Source of the DNA: Cypionkella aquatica
GTDB taxonomy: Bacteria; Pseudomonadota; Alphaproteobacteria; Rhodobacterales; Rhodobacteraceae
Length of the DNA stretch: 64,000 nucleotides
NCBI RefSeq assembly: GCF_030161095.1
Contig: NZ_BSPP01000004.1
Span: forward strand, 310,001 to 374,000
Direction of reading: 5' to 3'
Shown here: one piece after another, positions 1-12,359 of the stretch
Numbering within the stretch: position 1 is the first letter of the stretch
Layout: each line of letters starts with the position of its first letter
Position numbers and translations under genes: made by a program
The notes under the pieces: generated by a model
The model's database searches: none
What the model was told of the DNA's origin: nothing
What the model saw: the letters and a program-made list of their open reading frames with translations, nothing else

Positions 1-1857
1 GGCGATGCGGGTCATGGATTTCTCGATGTCCTGCAGTGCTGACCAGCCATCGACGCTGAAGCGGTCACGGATTTGCGCCGCACTGTTCACCGCCGAGCTG
101 AGGGTTTGGCGCAGGCCCAGCGGCAACGCCTCGGCGGGATCGACACCATAGGCTTTCAGACGGGCGCGGATGGTGGCCAGCAGCGGGGCATTGGCGGCCT
201 CGTTCACCCGGCTGTTATAGGCGCGGGTCAGGCGCAAAAGGCCCTCGGTGCGTTCGACATATCGGCCCAGCCAGAACAGATTGTCGGCGGCGCGGGACGG
301 CAGCGGCCCCGGTTGCGCGCGGACAAAAGGCGCGGATTGGGGGGTGCGCAAGGTGACGGGTTCAACCGGGGCATCGCTGACCACCCAGACATCGGCAACC
401 GAGCCGCCGTTGCGCATGGAAATCGCGGTGGTGTCGGTGCCCGCGCCAATGCGGGCGAAACCGCCCGGCATCACCTGCCAACCTGCCGGGGTGCGGGCAA
501 GGAACACCCGCAGCGACATCGGGCGCGGCACCAAAGCGCCGTTTTCATAGAAGGGTGTGGTCGACAGCGTCACCAACTCTTTGCCGACCAGACCGTTTGC
601 ATTGTCGGTCAGCCAATCATGCAGATCGGCGTCATCCTCGGCGCCGCGCATCTGGCCGCCAACGGCATGGGGGGCGGTGGTTTCAAAGGCGATGCGGGTC
701 GCCATTGCCGGGCCGATCAGCATGCGGTCGGCATGAGCGCGGACATGCGCGAGTTCCGCCTTTTGACCGCACCACCATGTCGCAACATTCGGGATTTGCA
801 GCTTTTGCCCGGTCAACACTTGCGAGATTTTCGGCAGGAAGGCCATCAGCGCCTGGGTTTCCAGCACGCCGACGCCCAAAGCGTTGACCATGGTGACGTT
901 GCCTTGGCGAACCGCTGACATCAGACCGGGGGTGCCAAGGTGGCTGTCGCCGCGCAGTTCCAGCGGATCGGCCCAGATGCCATCCATCCGCCGCCACAAC
1001 ACATCAACCGGGGCGAGGCCCTCAACCGTGCGAACATAGAGATGGCCGTTTTCAACGGTCAGATCCTCGCCTTCCAGCAGCGCCATGCCAAGGTAGCGGG
1101 CGATATAGGCTTGTTCATAATAGGTATCGGTCAGCGGGCCGGGGGTAAGGATGCCGACGCGCGAGGTGGGATCGCTGCGCAGCTTCTCCAACGCATCGCG
1201 GAAGGATCGGAAAAAGCCCGCAAGGCGGTGGACATTGGTGTTGCGGTAAAGGTCGGGGAAAACCCGGGTGTTGGCGACGCGGTTTTCCAGCGCAAAACCC
1301 GCACCAGACGGCGCATCGGTGCGATCTGACAGCACCCACCAGCGACCATCGGGGCCACGGCCAATCTCGAACGCCATGAAATGCAGGAAATGCCCCGAGC
1401 GCGGTTTTACCCCCACCATCGGGCGCAGCCATTCGGGGTTTTCGGCGATCAAAGTGGCGGGCAGATGGCCTTCAGCGACCAAGCGGTTGTCGCCGTATAG
1501 ATCGGCGGCCAGCAACTCCATCAGATCGGCGCGCTGGATCAGGCCCGCTTCGATGCTGCGCCAATCGGCCTCGGGGAGGATGATCGGCACGGCCGAGAAC
1601 GGCCAGTCGCGGCCCGCACCGGATTTGTCGCCATATTTGCGGAAAAACACCCCGGTATCGGCCAGATGCTGTTCCCCGCGCGCGAAGGCGTCTTTCACCC
1701 CGGCGGCGGACAGCCCCGACATATGCGCAAGCAAGCCAGCCCAAACCGGACGCATCGCGCCGGAGGCATCGACCAGTTCATCCGGAACGCCGGGAAGGGG
1801 GCGATACCGGGCAAAAAGCTGGGTATCGACCGGCTTTGCTGTGGCCTTGCGTGCCAT
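1..1857 (-). CDS. Circularly permuted ATP-grasp / alpha-E (DUF403) fusion protein, partial
   Basis: The frame reads 619 codons from an ATG at 1857 to the left edge without a stop, so the C-terminus lies outside the window. The N-terminal ~500 residues match circularly permuted ATP-grasp type 2 proteins: DLYGDNRLV, NPEWLRP, and a SDRTDAPSGAGFALENR block. From about residue 515 an alpha-E domain begins (SRAADNLFWLGRYVERTE). In many genomes these domains are separate genes; here they appear fused. The start overlaps the TGA stop of the upstream transglutaminase/DUF2126 gene (TGATG), so the two are translationally coupled. The family is predicted to ligate carboxyl and amino groups in peptide-like products; the real substrate is unknown. 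Family call is firm, activity is inference. Confidence 0.9.
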   Translation of the reverse strand, partial: MARKATAKPVDTQLFARYRPLPGVPDELVDASGAMRPVWAGLLAHMSGLSAAGVKDAFARGEQHLADTGVFFRKYGDKSGAGRDWPFSAVPIILPEADWRSIEAGLIQRADLMELLAADLYGDNRLVAEGHLPATLIAENPEWLRPMVGVKPRSGHFLHFMAFEIGRGPDGRWWVLSDRTDAPSGAGFALENRVANTRVFPDLYRNTNVHRLAGFFRSFRDALEKLRSDPTSRVGILTPGPLTDTYYEQAYIARYLGMALLEGEDLTVENGHLYVRTVEGLAPVDVLWRRMDGIWADPLELRGDSHLGTPGLMSAVRQGNVTMVNALGVGVLETQALMAFLPKISQVLTGQKLQIPNVATWWCGQKAELAHVRAHADRMLIGPAMATRIAFETTAPHAVGGQMRGAEDDADLHDWLTDNANGLVGKELVTLSTTPFYENGALVPRPMSLRVFLARTPAGWQVMPGGFARIGAGTDTTAISMRNGGSVADVWVVSDAPVEPVTLRTPQSAPFVRAQPGPLPSRAADNLFWLGRYVERTEGLLRLTRAYNSRVNEAANAPLLATIRARLKAYGVDPAEALPLGLRQTLSSAVNSAAQIRDRFSVDGWSALQDIEKSMTRIA

Positions 1858-4800
1858 CAGTGCCTTGGTGCGCGGCGCATATCGAGGGTCATCGGGAACT
1901 CGGGGTGCGGGGTTTCTGCTGTCGGCTGGTATTGGCCGCCAGTATGCCCGTGCGGCTCGAACCGGGCAAGCCTGCGCGCCTCGGCCTCGTTGCTGTTGAC
2001 CGGGAAGGTGTCATAATTGCGCCCGCCGGGATGGGCGACGTGATAGGTGCAGCCACCCAAGGCGCGGCCTGTCCAAGTGTCATAGACATCGAAGGTGAGT
2101 GGCGCGTTGACGGGCAGGACCGGGTGCAGCGCCAAGGGCGGTTGCCACGCTTTGAAGCGCACGGCGGCGACGGCGACGCCAGCGCCCACGGTTTGCATCG
2201 GCATCTGGCGTTGGTTGCAGGTGACGGTGTAGCGGCCCGGATCGCCGCCCGTCAGCTTGGCTTGCAGGCGTTCCACCGAGCTGTCGGTATAGCGCACGGT
2301 GCCGCCGATGGCCCCAGTTTCGCCCAAGACATGCCAAGGCTCCAGCGCTTGGCGGATTTCAAGGGTGACGCCTTCAAACGTCGCCTCGCCGCAGAACGGG
2401 AAGCGGAACTCGGCTTGGGCTTTGAACCAGTCAGGGTTGAAATCAAAGCCATGCTGGCGCAGGTCGGCCAGCACATCAAGGAAATCAGCCCAGACGAAAT
2501 GCGGCAACATAAAGCGGTCGGACAGGTTTGTGCCCCAGCGGGTGAGGTTGCCTTTGATCGGGTTTGCCCACATCCGCGCGATCAGGGCGCGGATCAGCAG
2601 TTGCTGGGCAAGCGACATGCGGGGGTTCGGCGGCATCTCGAAACCACGAAACTCGACCAGACCCAAGCGGCCAGTGGGGCCATCGGGGGAGTAGAGCTTG
2701 TCGATACAGATTTCGGCGCGGTGGGTGTTGCCGGTGACATCGACCAGCAGGTTGCGCAAAAGCCGGTCGGTCAGCCAGGGCGGCGGGGCTGCCCCCTGCC
2801 CCGGCATCGGGATTTGGGCGAGGGCGATTTCAAGCTCATAGAGGCTGTCCATGCGCGCCTCATCAATGCGCGGGGCCTGAGAGGTTGGGCCGATAAACAG
2901 GCCAGAGAACATATAGGACAAGGAGGGATGGCGTTGCCAATGCAGGATCAGGCTGGCGAGCAGATCGGGGCGGCGCAGGAATGGGCTGTCGGCGGGGGTG
3001 ACGCCACCCACCACAACATGATTGCCGCCGCCGGTGCCGGTATGCTTGCCGTCGATCATGAATTTATCGGCCCCAAGCCGGAGTTGGCGGGCCTCTTCGT
3101 AGACTGCTTCCGTGGTGGCCACGGTTTCCGCCCAATTGTGCGAGGGGTGGATGTTCACCTCGATCACGCCCGGATCGGGGGCGACCCGGATCACGTTCAG
3201 GCGCGGATCATTCGGCGGGCCGTAGCCTTCGATATGCACCGGAAGGCCCAGCTTTTTGGCGGCGGTTTCAGCGGCGGCGACGAGCTCTAGGTAGTCTTCG
3301 ACCTTTTCCACCGGGGGCATGAACACGCACAGCCGACCGTCGCGGGGTTCCACCGAAATCGCGGTGCGGACAGAACCGGCAAGATCCGAGATGACTTGTT
3401 CGCGGCGGTCCTGTGTGGCCTCGGCTGCGGTGAAGCTGGCGACGGGTTGGGCGTGGTCTGGCGGGGTTTTCGGGGCGAAATCGGGCAGAGCGCCGCGATC
3501 ATCAAAGGGGTCGCCGGGGTTCACATGCGGGTAGTCGGCGGGTTTGACGTAAGGCAGCGAGCCCAAGGGCAAGCGGTAGCCCACGGGGCTGTCGCCCGGC
3601 ACAAGGAACAGATGGCCGCGCCGCAGCGCCCATTTTTCCGACACCCAGGTTTGCGCGGCGCGGGACTGCCAGCGCTGCACGGGCAACACGAATCCCGAAG
3701 GCTCGGTCAGGCCGCGCGAGAATACGCGGGCGATGCGGTTGCGCTCTTCGGGGTCTTTCAGATGCGAGTTTTGCGGGGTGACGTTTTCGGGAAGATTGCC
3801 TTCCTTTACGATCCATTCGGCAGGGTCTTCATAGGCGGGCACGACGTTATCGGTGGGCAGGCCCAGCGTTTCGGCGATGGTTTGCAAAAGCTGAGTGGCT
3901 TGGGCGGGGGTAGCACCCTCGGCCACTTCAGAGGCGATCAGATCGGGGTTGTTCCAGATCGGCTTGCCATCGCGGCGCCAATACAGACTGAAGGTCCAGC
4001 GCGGCAGGCTTTCGCCCGGATACCATTTGCCCTGACCGTAGTGCAGAAAGCCGCCCGGCGCGAAGCGGGCTTGCAAGCGGCGGATCAAGGCATCGGCGAA
4101 GATGCGTTTGGTGGGGCCGACGGCGCCCGTATTCCATTCCTCGGCCTCAAAATCGTCGATCGACACGAAAGTGGGCTCACCGCCCATGGTCAGGCGCACA
4201 TCGCCTGCGGCGAGGGCTTCATCGACCTTATGGCCAAGCGCGTTCAGATCGCCCCATGCCTCATCCGAGAACGGCTTGGTGATACGGGGATGTTCTGCCG
4301 TGCGGGTGACGGTCATGTCGAAATCAAAGGCTACCTCGGCATAGCTTGCCATGCCGGAAATCGGGGCTGCGTTGGAATAATGCGGGGTGGCCGACAGCGG
4401 GATATGGCTTTCGCCGGTCAGCAGGCCAGAGGTTGGGTCAAGCCCGATCCAGCCCGCGCCGGGCAGGTAAACCTCGCACCACGCATGCAGATCGGTGAAA
4501 TCTTTGTCGGTGCCTTGCGGGCCATCGACCGCCACCAGATCGGGCTTTAACTGGATCAGATAGCCCGAGACAAAGCGCGCCGCAAAACCAAGGTGCCGCA
4601 GCGCGTTGACCAGCAGCCACGAGGTATCGCGGCACGAGCCCAAGGCCAGACCCAAGGTTTCCTCGGGCGTCTGCACGCCGGGCTCCATGCGGATGACATA
4701 GCCGATCTCGGCGGCAAGCTGGGCGTTCAGGCGCACGATGAAATCAATGGTGCGCAGTGGGTCGCGCGGCACGCGGTCAAGGAAGCCTTGCAGCAAGGGG

Positions 4801-5171
4801 CCGGGGGCATCGCATTTGCGGTAGATCACCAGATCGTCAGCGATTTCAGCGGGATATTCAAACGGCCAGGTTTCGGCGCTGGCTTCGACAAAGAAATCAA
4901 ACGGGTTATAGACGGTCATATCCGCGGTCAGATCGACCTCAATCTTCAGCTCCGTTACCGGATCGGGGAACACATAGCGCGCCAGCCAGTTGCCATAGAG
5001 ATCCTGCTGATAGTTCACGAAATGGTTCGCCGGCGTCACCTTCAGCGCATGCGACACCACCCGCGTGCGGCTGTGCGGCGCGGGGCGCAGACGGATGATC
5101 TGCGGCCCTAACGTCACCGGGCGATCATATTTGTAATGGGTCAGGTGGTGGATGCTGGCGAGGATGGACAT
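1857..5171 (-). CDS. Transglutaminase-like / DUF2126 putative amidoligase, 1104 aa
   Basis: A two-part protein. Residues 1-~290 form a bacterial transglutaminase N-terminal region plus transglutaminase core with a visible catalytic triad: C180 (GSCRDTS), H229 ([10 protein letters not shown]) and D245 (GLDPTSG). From about residue 300 to the end it matches DUF2126, annotated as a putative amidoligase (signatures include [40 protein letters not shown]). It has no signal peptide, so it is probably cytosolic. It overlaps the following ATP-grasp/alpha-E gene, the usual partner of this family, which suggests one pathway of isopeptide or peptide bond making and breaking. The ATG at 5171 has only a weak purine-rich ribosome site. 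Natural substrate unknown. Confidence 0.93.
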   Translation of the reverse strand: MSILASIHHLTHYKYDRPVTLGPQIIRLRPAPHSRTRVVSHALKVTPANHFVNYQQDLYGNWLARYVFPDPVTELKIEVDLTADMTVYNPFDFFVEASAETWPFEYPAEIADDLVIYRKCDAPGPLLQGFLDRVPRDPLRTIDFIVRLNAQLAAEIGYVIRMEPGVQTPEETLGLALGSCRDTSWLLVNALRHLGFAARFVSGYLIQLKPDLVAVDGPQGTDKDFTDLHAWCEVYLPGAGWIGLDPTSGLLTGESHIPLSATPHYSNAAPISGMASYAEVAFDFDMTVTRTAEHPRITKPFSDEAWGDLNALGHKVDEALAAGDVRLTMGGEPTFVSIDDFEAEEWNTGAVGPTKRIFADALIRRLQARFAPGGFLHYGQGKWYPGESLPRWTFSLYWRRDGKPIWNNPDLIASEVAEGATPAQATQLLQTIAETLGLPTDNVVPAYEDPAEWIVKEGNLPENVTPQNSHLKDPEERNRIARVFSRGLTEPSGFVLPVQRWQSRAAQTWVSEKWALRRGHLFLVPGDSPVGYRLPLGSLPYVKPADYPHVNPGDPFDDRGALPDFAPKTPPDHAQPVASFTAAEATQDRREQVISDLAGSVRTAISVEPRDGRLCVFMPPVEKVEDYLELVAAAETAAKKLGLPVHIEGYGPPNDPRLNVIRVAPDPGVIEVNIHPSHNWAETVATTEAVYEEARQLRLGADKFMIDGKHTGTGGGNHVVVGGVTPADSPFLRRPDLLASLILHWQRHPSLSYMFSGLFIGPTSQAPRIDEARMDSLYELEIALAQIPMPGQGAAPPPWLTDRLLRNLLVDVTGNTHRAEICIDKLYSPDGPTGRLGLVEFRGFEMPPNPRMSLAQQLLIRALIARMWANPIKGNLTRWGTNLSDRFMLPHFVWADFLDVLADLRQHGFDFNPDWFKAQAEFRFPFCGEATFEGVTLEIRQALEPWHVLGETGAIGGTVRYTDSSVERLQAKLTGGDPGRYTVTCNQRQMPMQTVGAGVAVAAVRFKAWQPPLALHPVLPVNAPLTFDVYDTWTGRALGGCTYHVAHPGGRNYDTFPVNSNEAEARRLARFEPHGHTGGQYQPTAETPHPEFPMTLDMRRAPRH

Positions 5172-5304
5172 GATATTTTCTTTCTGGGCTGTCTGCTTTT
5201 TTTCACAGCCAACGGTGATCCTCTAACACTTTGTGCAGCTTTGGGCAGTTTCAGCGCAAGTGATCAAGATTTCCGCGAAAGCCGCCTAAAAAACAAGCAC
5301 TTCA

Positions 5305-6213
5305 TCAGGCTGCGCGCTGCTGCCGCAGGGTGAGGGCGGAAAGCCGCACCACCTCGGCCACCTGACCCAACTGCTTGGCAAGCGGGCTGGTCTTGCGCCA
5401 GACCATACCAACGCTGCGCTGCGGTGTGGGATCGTTAAAGCGCGCGACCGAAACCGAGGCAGAGCGGGTTTCCACCGCCATCGCCATTTCGGGGATCAGC
5501 GTGACGCCGATGCCCGCGCTGACCATCTGCACAAGGGTCGACAGCGAACTGCCATCCAAGAGTTCTCGCGGGGCCGCCGCCATGTTGCAAAACGACAGCG
5601 CTTGATCGCGGAAACAATGGCCTTCTTCCAGCAACAGCAGGCGCATTTCGCGCAAGCGTTCGCGGCTGGGCACAGGTTTGCCTTCATCTTCGGCGGGGCG
5701 GATCAGCACGAAATCTTCGGAAAACAGTGGCACTTCGGTCAAGGATGGCTCGGAAATCGGCAGCGCGACGATGGCAGTGTCCAAGCGGCCCTCTGCCAGT
5801 TCGGTCAGCAGTTTGGGCGTCACGGTTTCGCGCAGTTGCAGATCAAGTTCGGCGTTCATCCGCATCAGATTGCCGATGATCGTGGGCAAAAGATAAGGCG
5901 CAATGGTGGGAATCACCCCGATCCGCAGGCGGCCCACCAGTTGGTTCTTTGCCGCCCGCGCGATGTCGGCCAATTCATCAGTCTGGCGCAGGATATCGCG
6001 GACCCGCAGAGCGAAAGCCTCGCCAAAACTGGTCAGCCGCACCTGCCGGGCGCCACGTTCAAACAGATCGGTGCCAAGGGCGGTTTCCAGCTCTTTTATC
6101 TGCATCGACAGGGCGGGCTGAGTGATTGCGCAAGTTTCCGCCGCGCGGCCAAAATGGCCATGCAGGGCCAGGGCCTCAAAATAACGGAACTGTTTCAGGG
6201 TCAGATTGATCAT
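5305..6213 (-). CDS. oxyR: OxyR, peroxide-sensing LysR-type regulator
   Basis: 302 residues, the normal LysR length. A winged HTH occupies residues 1-60 (LKQFRYFEALALHGHFGRAA, then QPALSMQIKELE). Two cysteines nine residues apart, C200 and C209 in GHCFRDQALSFC, align with the redox pair C199/C208 of E. coli OxyR, which separates this protein from other LysR regulators. Peroxide should form the C200-C209 disulfide and switch the protein to an activator. It is divergent from katG across a 124-base spacer holding a palindrome, the classical oxyR-katG layout. The call rests on the cysteine pair plus gene context. Confidence 0.95.
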   Translation of the reverse strand: MINLTLKQFRYFEALALHGHFGRAAETCAITQPALSMQIKELETALGTDLFERGARQVRLTSFGEAFALRVRDILRQTDELADIARAAKNQLVGRLRIGVIPTIAPYLLPTIIGNLMRMNAELDLQLRETVTPKLLTELAEGRLDTAIVALPISEPSLTEVPLFSEDFVLIRPAEDEGKPVPSRERLREMRLLLLEEGHCFRDQALSFCNMAAAPRELLDGSSLSTLVQMVSAGIGVTLIPEMAMAVETRSASVSVARFNDPTPQRSVGMVWRKTSPLAKQLGQVAEVVRLSALTLRQQRAA

Positions 6214-6216
6214 CAG

Positions 6217-8566
<2,350 letters not shown>

Positions 8567-8583
8567 CGCTGGTTTGAAAATAG

Positions 8584-8620
8584 AAAAAACGCGCGTGGGT
8601 TTCGGCCCGCGCGCGTTTTT
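8584..8620 (+). terminator. Rho-independent terminator after katG
   Basis: A 10-base-pair stem, CGCGCGTGGG (8590-8599) with CCCGCGCGCG (8606-8615; one G-U pair), a 6-base loop, then TTTTT. A run of A upstream means it could also act on leftward transcripts. Confidence 0.85.
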
Positions 8621-8625
8621 ATTTT

Positions 8626-8647
8626 GCCTGTCCACGCGTGGACAGGC
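8626..8647. repeat. 22-base perfect palindrome just after the katG terminator
   Basis: The arms GCCTGTCCACG and CGTGGACAGGC are exact reverse complements with no spacer. With no loop it is a poor terminator, so an operator or a DNA-level cruciform site is possible. No function is assigned. Confidence 0.5.
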
Positions 8648-8748
8648 CTTCGTTTTACACGATTTCAATGGGTTACACGGGGGTCGTTAACCTTCTGTAA
8701 AGGTTTGCCGCACAACGGTATTTCCGTTCCCGCCTGCCCTTGTTGAAA

Positions 8749-9039
8749 TTACATCTTCAAAGCGTCGATGACTTTGCCATCCGGATGGGCCTTGCAGGCA
8801 TCCGCCGCTGCGGTGGCCATGTCTGCCTCGCTGAGCGCACTGTATTTGGTGTTCATCGCGGCGTCATCTTTCAGCGATTCTTTCATCGCGATGCCAACGG
8901 TGGTCATGTTCTGCATGTCCATCAACGCGAAATCGTTGCAGGTGACAGTCGAAGGGTCAACTTTGACCTCGCCTTCACTTTGAGCGAAAGCCGGGGCTGC
9001 CAGCAAAGCAAGGGCGGCAAATGCATAAGTCAGTTTCAT
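8749..9039 (-). CDS. HdeA/HdeB-like small periplasmic protein
   Basis: 96 residues from the ATG at 9039, chosen because GAGGAGG lies just upstream and a clean signal peptide follows (MKLTYAFAALALLAAPAFA). A longer in-frame reading to 9249 is not supported. The mature part has two cysteines (VTCNDF and DACKAHP), the pattern of the HdeA family, whose acid-chaperone members are held by one disulfide. Family membership is likely from the cysteine spacing and FALMDMQNMTTVG-type motif; an acid-chaperone role is inference. It stands alone between the katG terminator and the dxs operon. Confidence 0.8.
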   Translation of the reverse strand: MKLTYAFAALALLAAPAFAQSEGEVKVDPSTVTCNDFALMDMQNMTTVGIAMKESLKDDAAMNTKYSALSEADMATAAADACKAHPDGKVIDALKM

Positions 9040-9322
9040 TGGTCTATCCTCCTCTAGGCCCGCAATCTTGCGGGGGTGCGACTGAAGTAAGGCACGATGA
9101 TGAAAGCGGAAGTGCGCGCGGCCCGATTGACACCAGACCGATTTTCCTGCGGCGAACTTGCGCCAAAACGCCGGTAACCCTGCGCAGAAACGCGCCCAAC
9201 TGGCTGCACAGACGCCGCGACAGCCATTTTCTTCTGTTAAGCCTCGCAACGGAAGTGATTTGAGCGCGTTTACATCGCCGTCACTAGAAGATGCTGGCGA
9301 AAATCAGATTTTGGCGCGGAAC

Positions 9323-11248
9323 CTAAGCCCGCTTCCCAACCACTGCCACACCCAGAACCTCTAGCACCTTCGCCTCGATCTGCGCCGCGTCCATGCCTGC
9401 GCTGCGATACATCGCTTCGGGGCTCGCGTGGTCGATGAAGGTGTCGGGCAGGACCATACTGCGGAATTTCAGGCCGTGGTCGAAGATCGCTTCATCGGCC
9501 AGCAGTTGGGCGACGTGAGAGCCGAAGCCGCCGATGGCGCCTTCTTCGATGGTGATCAGGGCCTCGTGGCTGCGGGCAAGGGTCAGGATCAGGTCGCGGT
9601 CCAAGGGTTTGGCGAAGCGGGCGTCGGCTATGGTGGGGGTCAGGCCCTTGGCCGTCAGGCTTTCGGCGGCTTTTTGGACTTCGGACAGGCGCGTTCCGAA
9701 GGACAAAAGCGCGACACGGCTGCCTTGTTGGATCATCCGACCTTTGCCGATTTCCAAGGGGATGCCGCGGGTGGGCATTTCCACCCCGGTGCCTTCGCCG
9801 CGCGGGTAGCGGAAGGCGATGGGGCCGGAATTGTGGGCGGCGGCGGTGGCGACCATGTGGACGAGTTCGGCCTCATCTGCCGCAGCCATCACCACGAAAC
9901 CGGGCAGGTTGGACAGGAAGGCGACGTCGAAACTGCCCGCATGGGTCGCGCCATCGGCCCCCACCAGCCCCGCGCGGTCGATGGCAAAACGGACGGGCAG
10001 GCGTTGGATGGCGACGTCATGCACCACCTGATCGTAGCCGCGTTGCAGGAAGGTGGAATAGATCGTGCAGAACGGTTTCATCCCGCCTGCAGCAAGGCCC
10101 GCCGAGAAGGTGACGGCGTGTTGTTCGGCAATGCCCACGTCGAAGGTGCGTTTGGGGAAGCGGGCGGCGAACAGATCCAGCCCAGTGCCGTCGGGCATCG
10201 CGGCGGTGATGGCGACGATTTTATCGTCGGTTTCGGCTTCGCGGATCAGGCTTTGCGCGAAAACCTTGGTATAGCTGGGGGCGTTGGAGGCGGCTTTTTG
10301 CTGCACGCCAGTCAGCACGTCGAATTTGCCGGTGGCATGGCCTTTGTCACGGGCGGCTTCGGCGGGGGCGTAGCCTTTGCCCTTTTTGGTCAGGACGTGA
10401 ATCAGCATCGGGCCAGTGGCGCGGGCTTGTGCGGTGCGCAGCACGGGCAGCAGTTGGTCAAGGTCGTGGCCGTCGATGGGGCCAACATAGGAAAAGCCGA
10501 GTTCCTCAAAGAGGGTGCCGCCGACGGCCATGCCTTTCAGCATTTCCTTGGCGCGGCGGGCACCTTCCTGAAAGGGTTCCGGCAGCAGGGACACCATGCC
10601 TTTGGCGGCGGATTTCAGATCCTGAAACGGCTCGCCTGCATACATGCGGGACAGGTAAGCGGACAAAGCGCCGACCGGGGGAGCGATCGACATTTCATTG
10701 TCGTTCAGGATGACGAACAGGCGTTTTTTCAGATGGCCTGCGTTGTTCATCGCCTCAAACGCCATGCCAGCCGACATGCTGCCATCGCCAATGATGGCCA
10801 CGGCATCGCCGGGATCGCCGCCGAGGTTTGCAGCCATCGCGAAACCGAGGGCGGCGGAGATGGAGGTGGAACTATGGGCCGCGCCAAACGGATCATAAGG
10901 GGATTCGCTGCGTTTGGTGAAACCGGACAGGCCGTTTTCGGTGCGCAAAGTGCGGATGCGGTCGCGGCGTCCGGTCAGGATTTTATGCGGATAGCATTGG
11001 TGGCCGACATCCCAGATGATCTTGTCGCGTGGGGCATGGAAAGTGGCGTGCAAAGCGACGGTCAGTTCGACCACGCCAAGGCCCGCACCAAGATGGCCGC
11101 CTGTGACCGAAACCGCCGAAATGGTTTCAGCGCGGAGTTCATCCGCCAGCTGCTTCAGCTCGCGGTCCGACAGGGCCTTCATATCGGCGGGCAGATGCAC
11201 GCGGTCCAGCAGCGGAGTTTTGGGGCGGCTTGGGGTGTCGTCTGGCAT
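9323..11248 (-). CDS. dxs: 1-deoxy-D-xylulose-5-phosphate synthase
   Basis: 641 residues, full length. It condenses pyruvate and glyceraldehyde 3-phosphate, the first step of the MEP isoprenoid pathway. Thiamine-diphosphate signatures are present: [18 protein letters not shown] in the N-terminal half, the [15 protein letters not shown] block near residue 50, and the catalytic [14 protein letters not shown] segment. The start at 11248 lies 5 bases after the ispA stop, so it is the last gene of an HDAC-like/xseB/ispA/dxs operon. xseB-ispA-dxs is a common bacterial order. Cytosolic. Confidence 0.98.
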   Translation of the reverse strand: MPDDTPSRPKTPLLDRVHLPADMKALSDRELKQLADELRAETISAVSVTGGHLGAGLGVVELTVALHATFHAPRDKIIWDVGHQCYPHKILTGRRDRIRTLRTENGLSGFTKRSESPYDPFGAAHSSTSISAALGFAMAANLGGDPGDAVAIIGDGSMSAGMAFEAMNNAGHLKKRLFVILNDNEMSIAPPVGALSAYLSRMYAGEPFQDLKSAAKGMVSLLPEPFQEGARRAKEMLKGMAVGGTLFEELGFSYVGPIDGHDLDQLLPVLRTAQARATGPMLIHVLTKKGKGYAPAEAARDKGHATGKFDVLTGVQQKAASNAPSYTKVFAQSLIREAETDDKIVAITAAMPDGTGLDLFAARFPKRTFDVGIAEQHAVTFSAGLAAGGMKPFCTIYSTFLQRGYDQVVHDVAIQRLPVRFAIDRAGLVGADGATHAGSFDVAFLSNLPGFVVMAAADEAELVHMVATAAAHNSGPIAFRYPRGEGTGVEMPTRGIPLEIGKGRMIQQGSRVALLSFGTRLSEVQKAAESLTAKGLTPTIADARFAKPLDRDLILTLARSHEALITIEEGAIGGFGSHVAQLLADEAIFDHGLKFRSMVLPDTFIDHASPEAMYRSAGMDAAQIEAKVLEVLGVAVVGKRA

Positions 11249-11253
11249 GGTGT

Positions 11254-12123
11254 TCAGCTTTCCCGCGCGATGGTGAAACGTGCGCAGTCGATCAGGTTTT
11301 GGGCGGCGGGGCCGTAGGGGGCTAGGTGGTCGCAGGCTTCTTCTATCAGGGATTTGGCGCGGGCGCGTGCGGCATCAAGCCCCAGCAAGGAGACGAAGGT
11401 GGCCTTGCCTGCGGCCGCATCTTTTTGCAGGCGTTTGCCAGCCTTGGTGGCGTCGCCGGTCACGTCAAGAATGTCGTCGGCAATCTGGAAGGCAAGGCCC
11501 AGGGCGGTGGCATAGGCGCGCAGCGGGCGGGGGTTTTGCTCGGCCAAGATGGCGCCGGATTCGGCGGCAAAGCGGATCAGCGCGCCGGTTTTGCCGGCTT
11601 GCAATGCGGTGATTTGGTCGAGGGTCAGCGGAGATGCGGCGGATTCAGCGGCTATATCAAGCGCTTGACCCAGAACCATGCCCTCAGCGCCCGAGGCTTT
11701 GGCAAGGCCCGCGACCAGCTTGAGGCGGCTTTCAGGCGTGCCGAGGGCGGGATCTGTCAGCAACTCGAACGCGAGGGTTTGCAGGGCATCACCGGCCAGA
11801 ATCGCGGTGGCTTCATCCCATTTGAGATGCACGGTGGGCTGGCCGCGACGCAGGGCATCGTCGTCCATCGCGGGCAGATCGTCATGGACAAGCGAATAGG
11901 CGTGCAGGGCTTCAACAGCGGCGGCGGCAGAGATCGAAGTGGTCGGGGCAACCCCCAGCATCCGCGCTGATTCCAAGACCAGAAAGCCGCGCAGACGCTT
12001 GCCGCCCACTGTGGCATAGGCCATCGCATGGCTAACGGGCAGGTCGGGCAGAGCTGCGAAAGCGGCGTTCAGGCGGGTTTGGATCAGGGCTGCATCTGCG
12101 GCAAGAAGGGCGGGAAAGCTCAC
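11254..12123 (-). CDS. ispA: Farnesyl diphosphate synthase (polyprenyl synthetase family)
   Basis: 289 residues from a GTG at 12123 whose bases overlap the TGA of xseB (GTGA), preceded by GGAGGG; this start gives [16 protein letters not shown] reading extended into xseB is unlikely. Both aspartate-rich motifs of trans-prenyltransferases are present: [10 protein letters not shown] and [12 protein letters not shown]. It builds farnesyl diphosphate from IPP and DMAPP and sits between xseB and dxs in the isoprenoid operon. Chain length is inferred from family and context. Cytosolic. Confidence 0.95.
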   Translation of the reverse strand: MSFPALLAADAALIQTRLNAAFAALPDLPVSHAMAYATVGGKRLRGFLVLESARMLGVAPTTSISAAAAVEALHAYSLVHDDLPAMDDDALRRGQPTVHLKWDEATAILAGDALQTLAFELLTDPALGTPESRLKLVAGLAKASGAEGMVLGQALDIAAESAASPLTLDQITALQAGKTGALIRFAAESGAILAEQNPRPLRAYATALGLAFQIADDILDVTGDATKAGKRLQKDAAAGKATFVSLLGLDAARARAKSLIEEACDHLAPYGPAAQNLIDCARFTIARES

Positions 12124-12359
12124 ATTCCCTCCGCCAAAGTGGTGCCGGTGGCACGGCCTTCGGCGGCGCGGATCAGTTCGACCTTTTCTTCGGCGGATTT
12201 CAATTTGGCGGCACAATGGGCTTTCAACTGGGCACCGCGTTCATAGAGGGCAATGCTTTGCTCTAGCGCCACTTCGCCGCGTTCCAATTGCGTGACCACG
12301 GCTTCCAGCGCGGCCATTGCGTCTTCAAAGGACATATCTGCTACGGCTTTGTCGGTCAT
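12120..12359 (-). CDS. xseB: Exodeoxyribonuclease VII small subunit
   Basis: 79 residues, typical of XseB, with the conserved SFEDAMAALEAVVTQLERGEVALEQSI core that forms a helical hairpin binding the large subunit XseA. XseA is not in the window. The ATG at 12359 overlaps the stop of the upstream deacetylase gene (ATGA), and its own stop overlaps the ispA start, so all are translationally coupled. Exonuclease VII degrades single-stranded DNA. Confidence 0.95.
   Translation of the reverse strand: MTDKAVADMSFEDAMAALEAVVTQLERGEVALEQSIALYERGAQLKAHCAAKLKSAEEKVELIRAAEGRATGTTLAEGM

Noticed and set aside
9428-11317. A 629-residue rightward frame opposite dxs
   Set aside because: Glycine/alanine-rich shadow of dxs with no motifs of its own.
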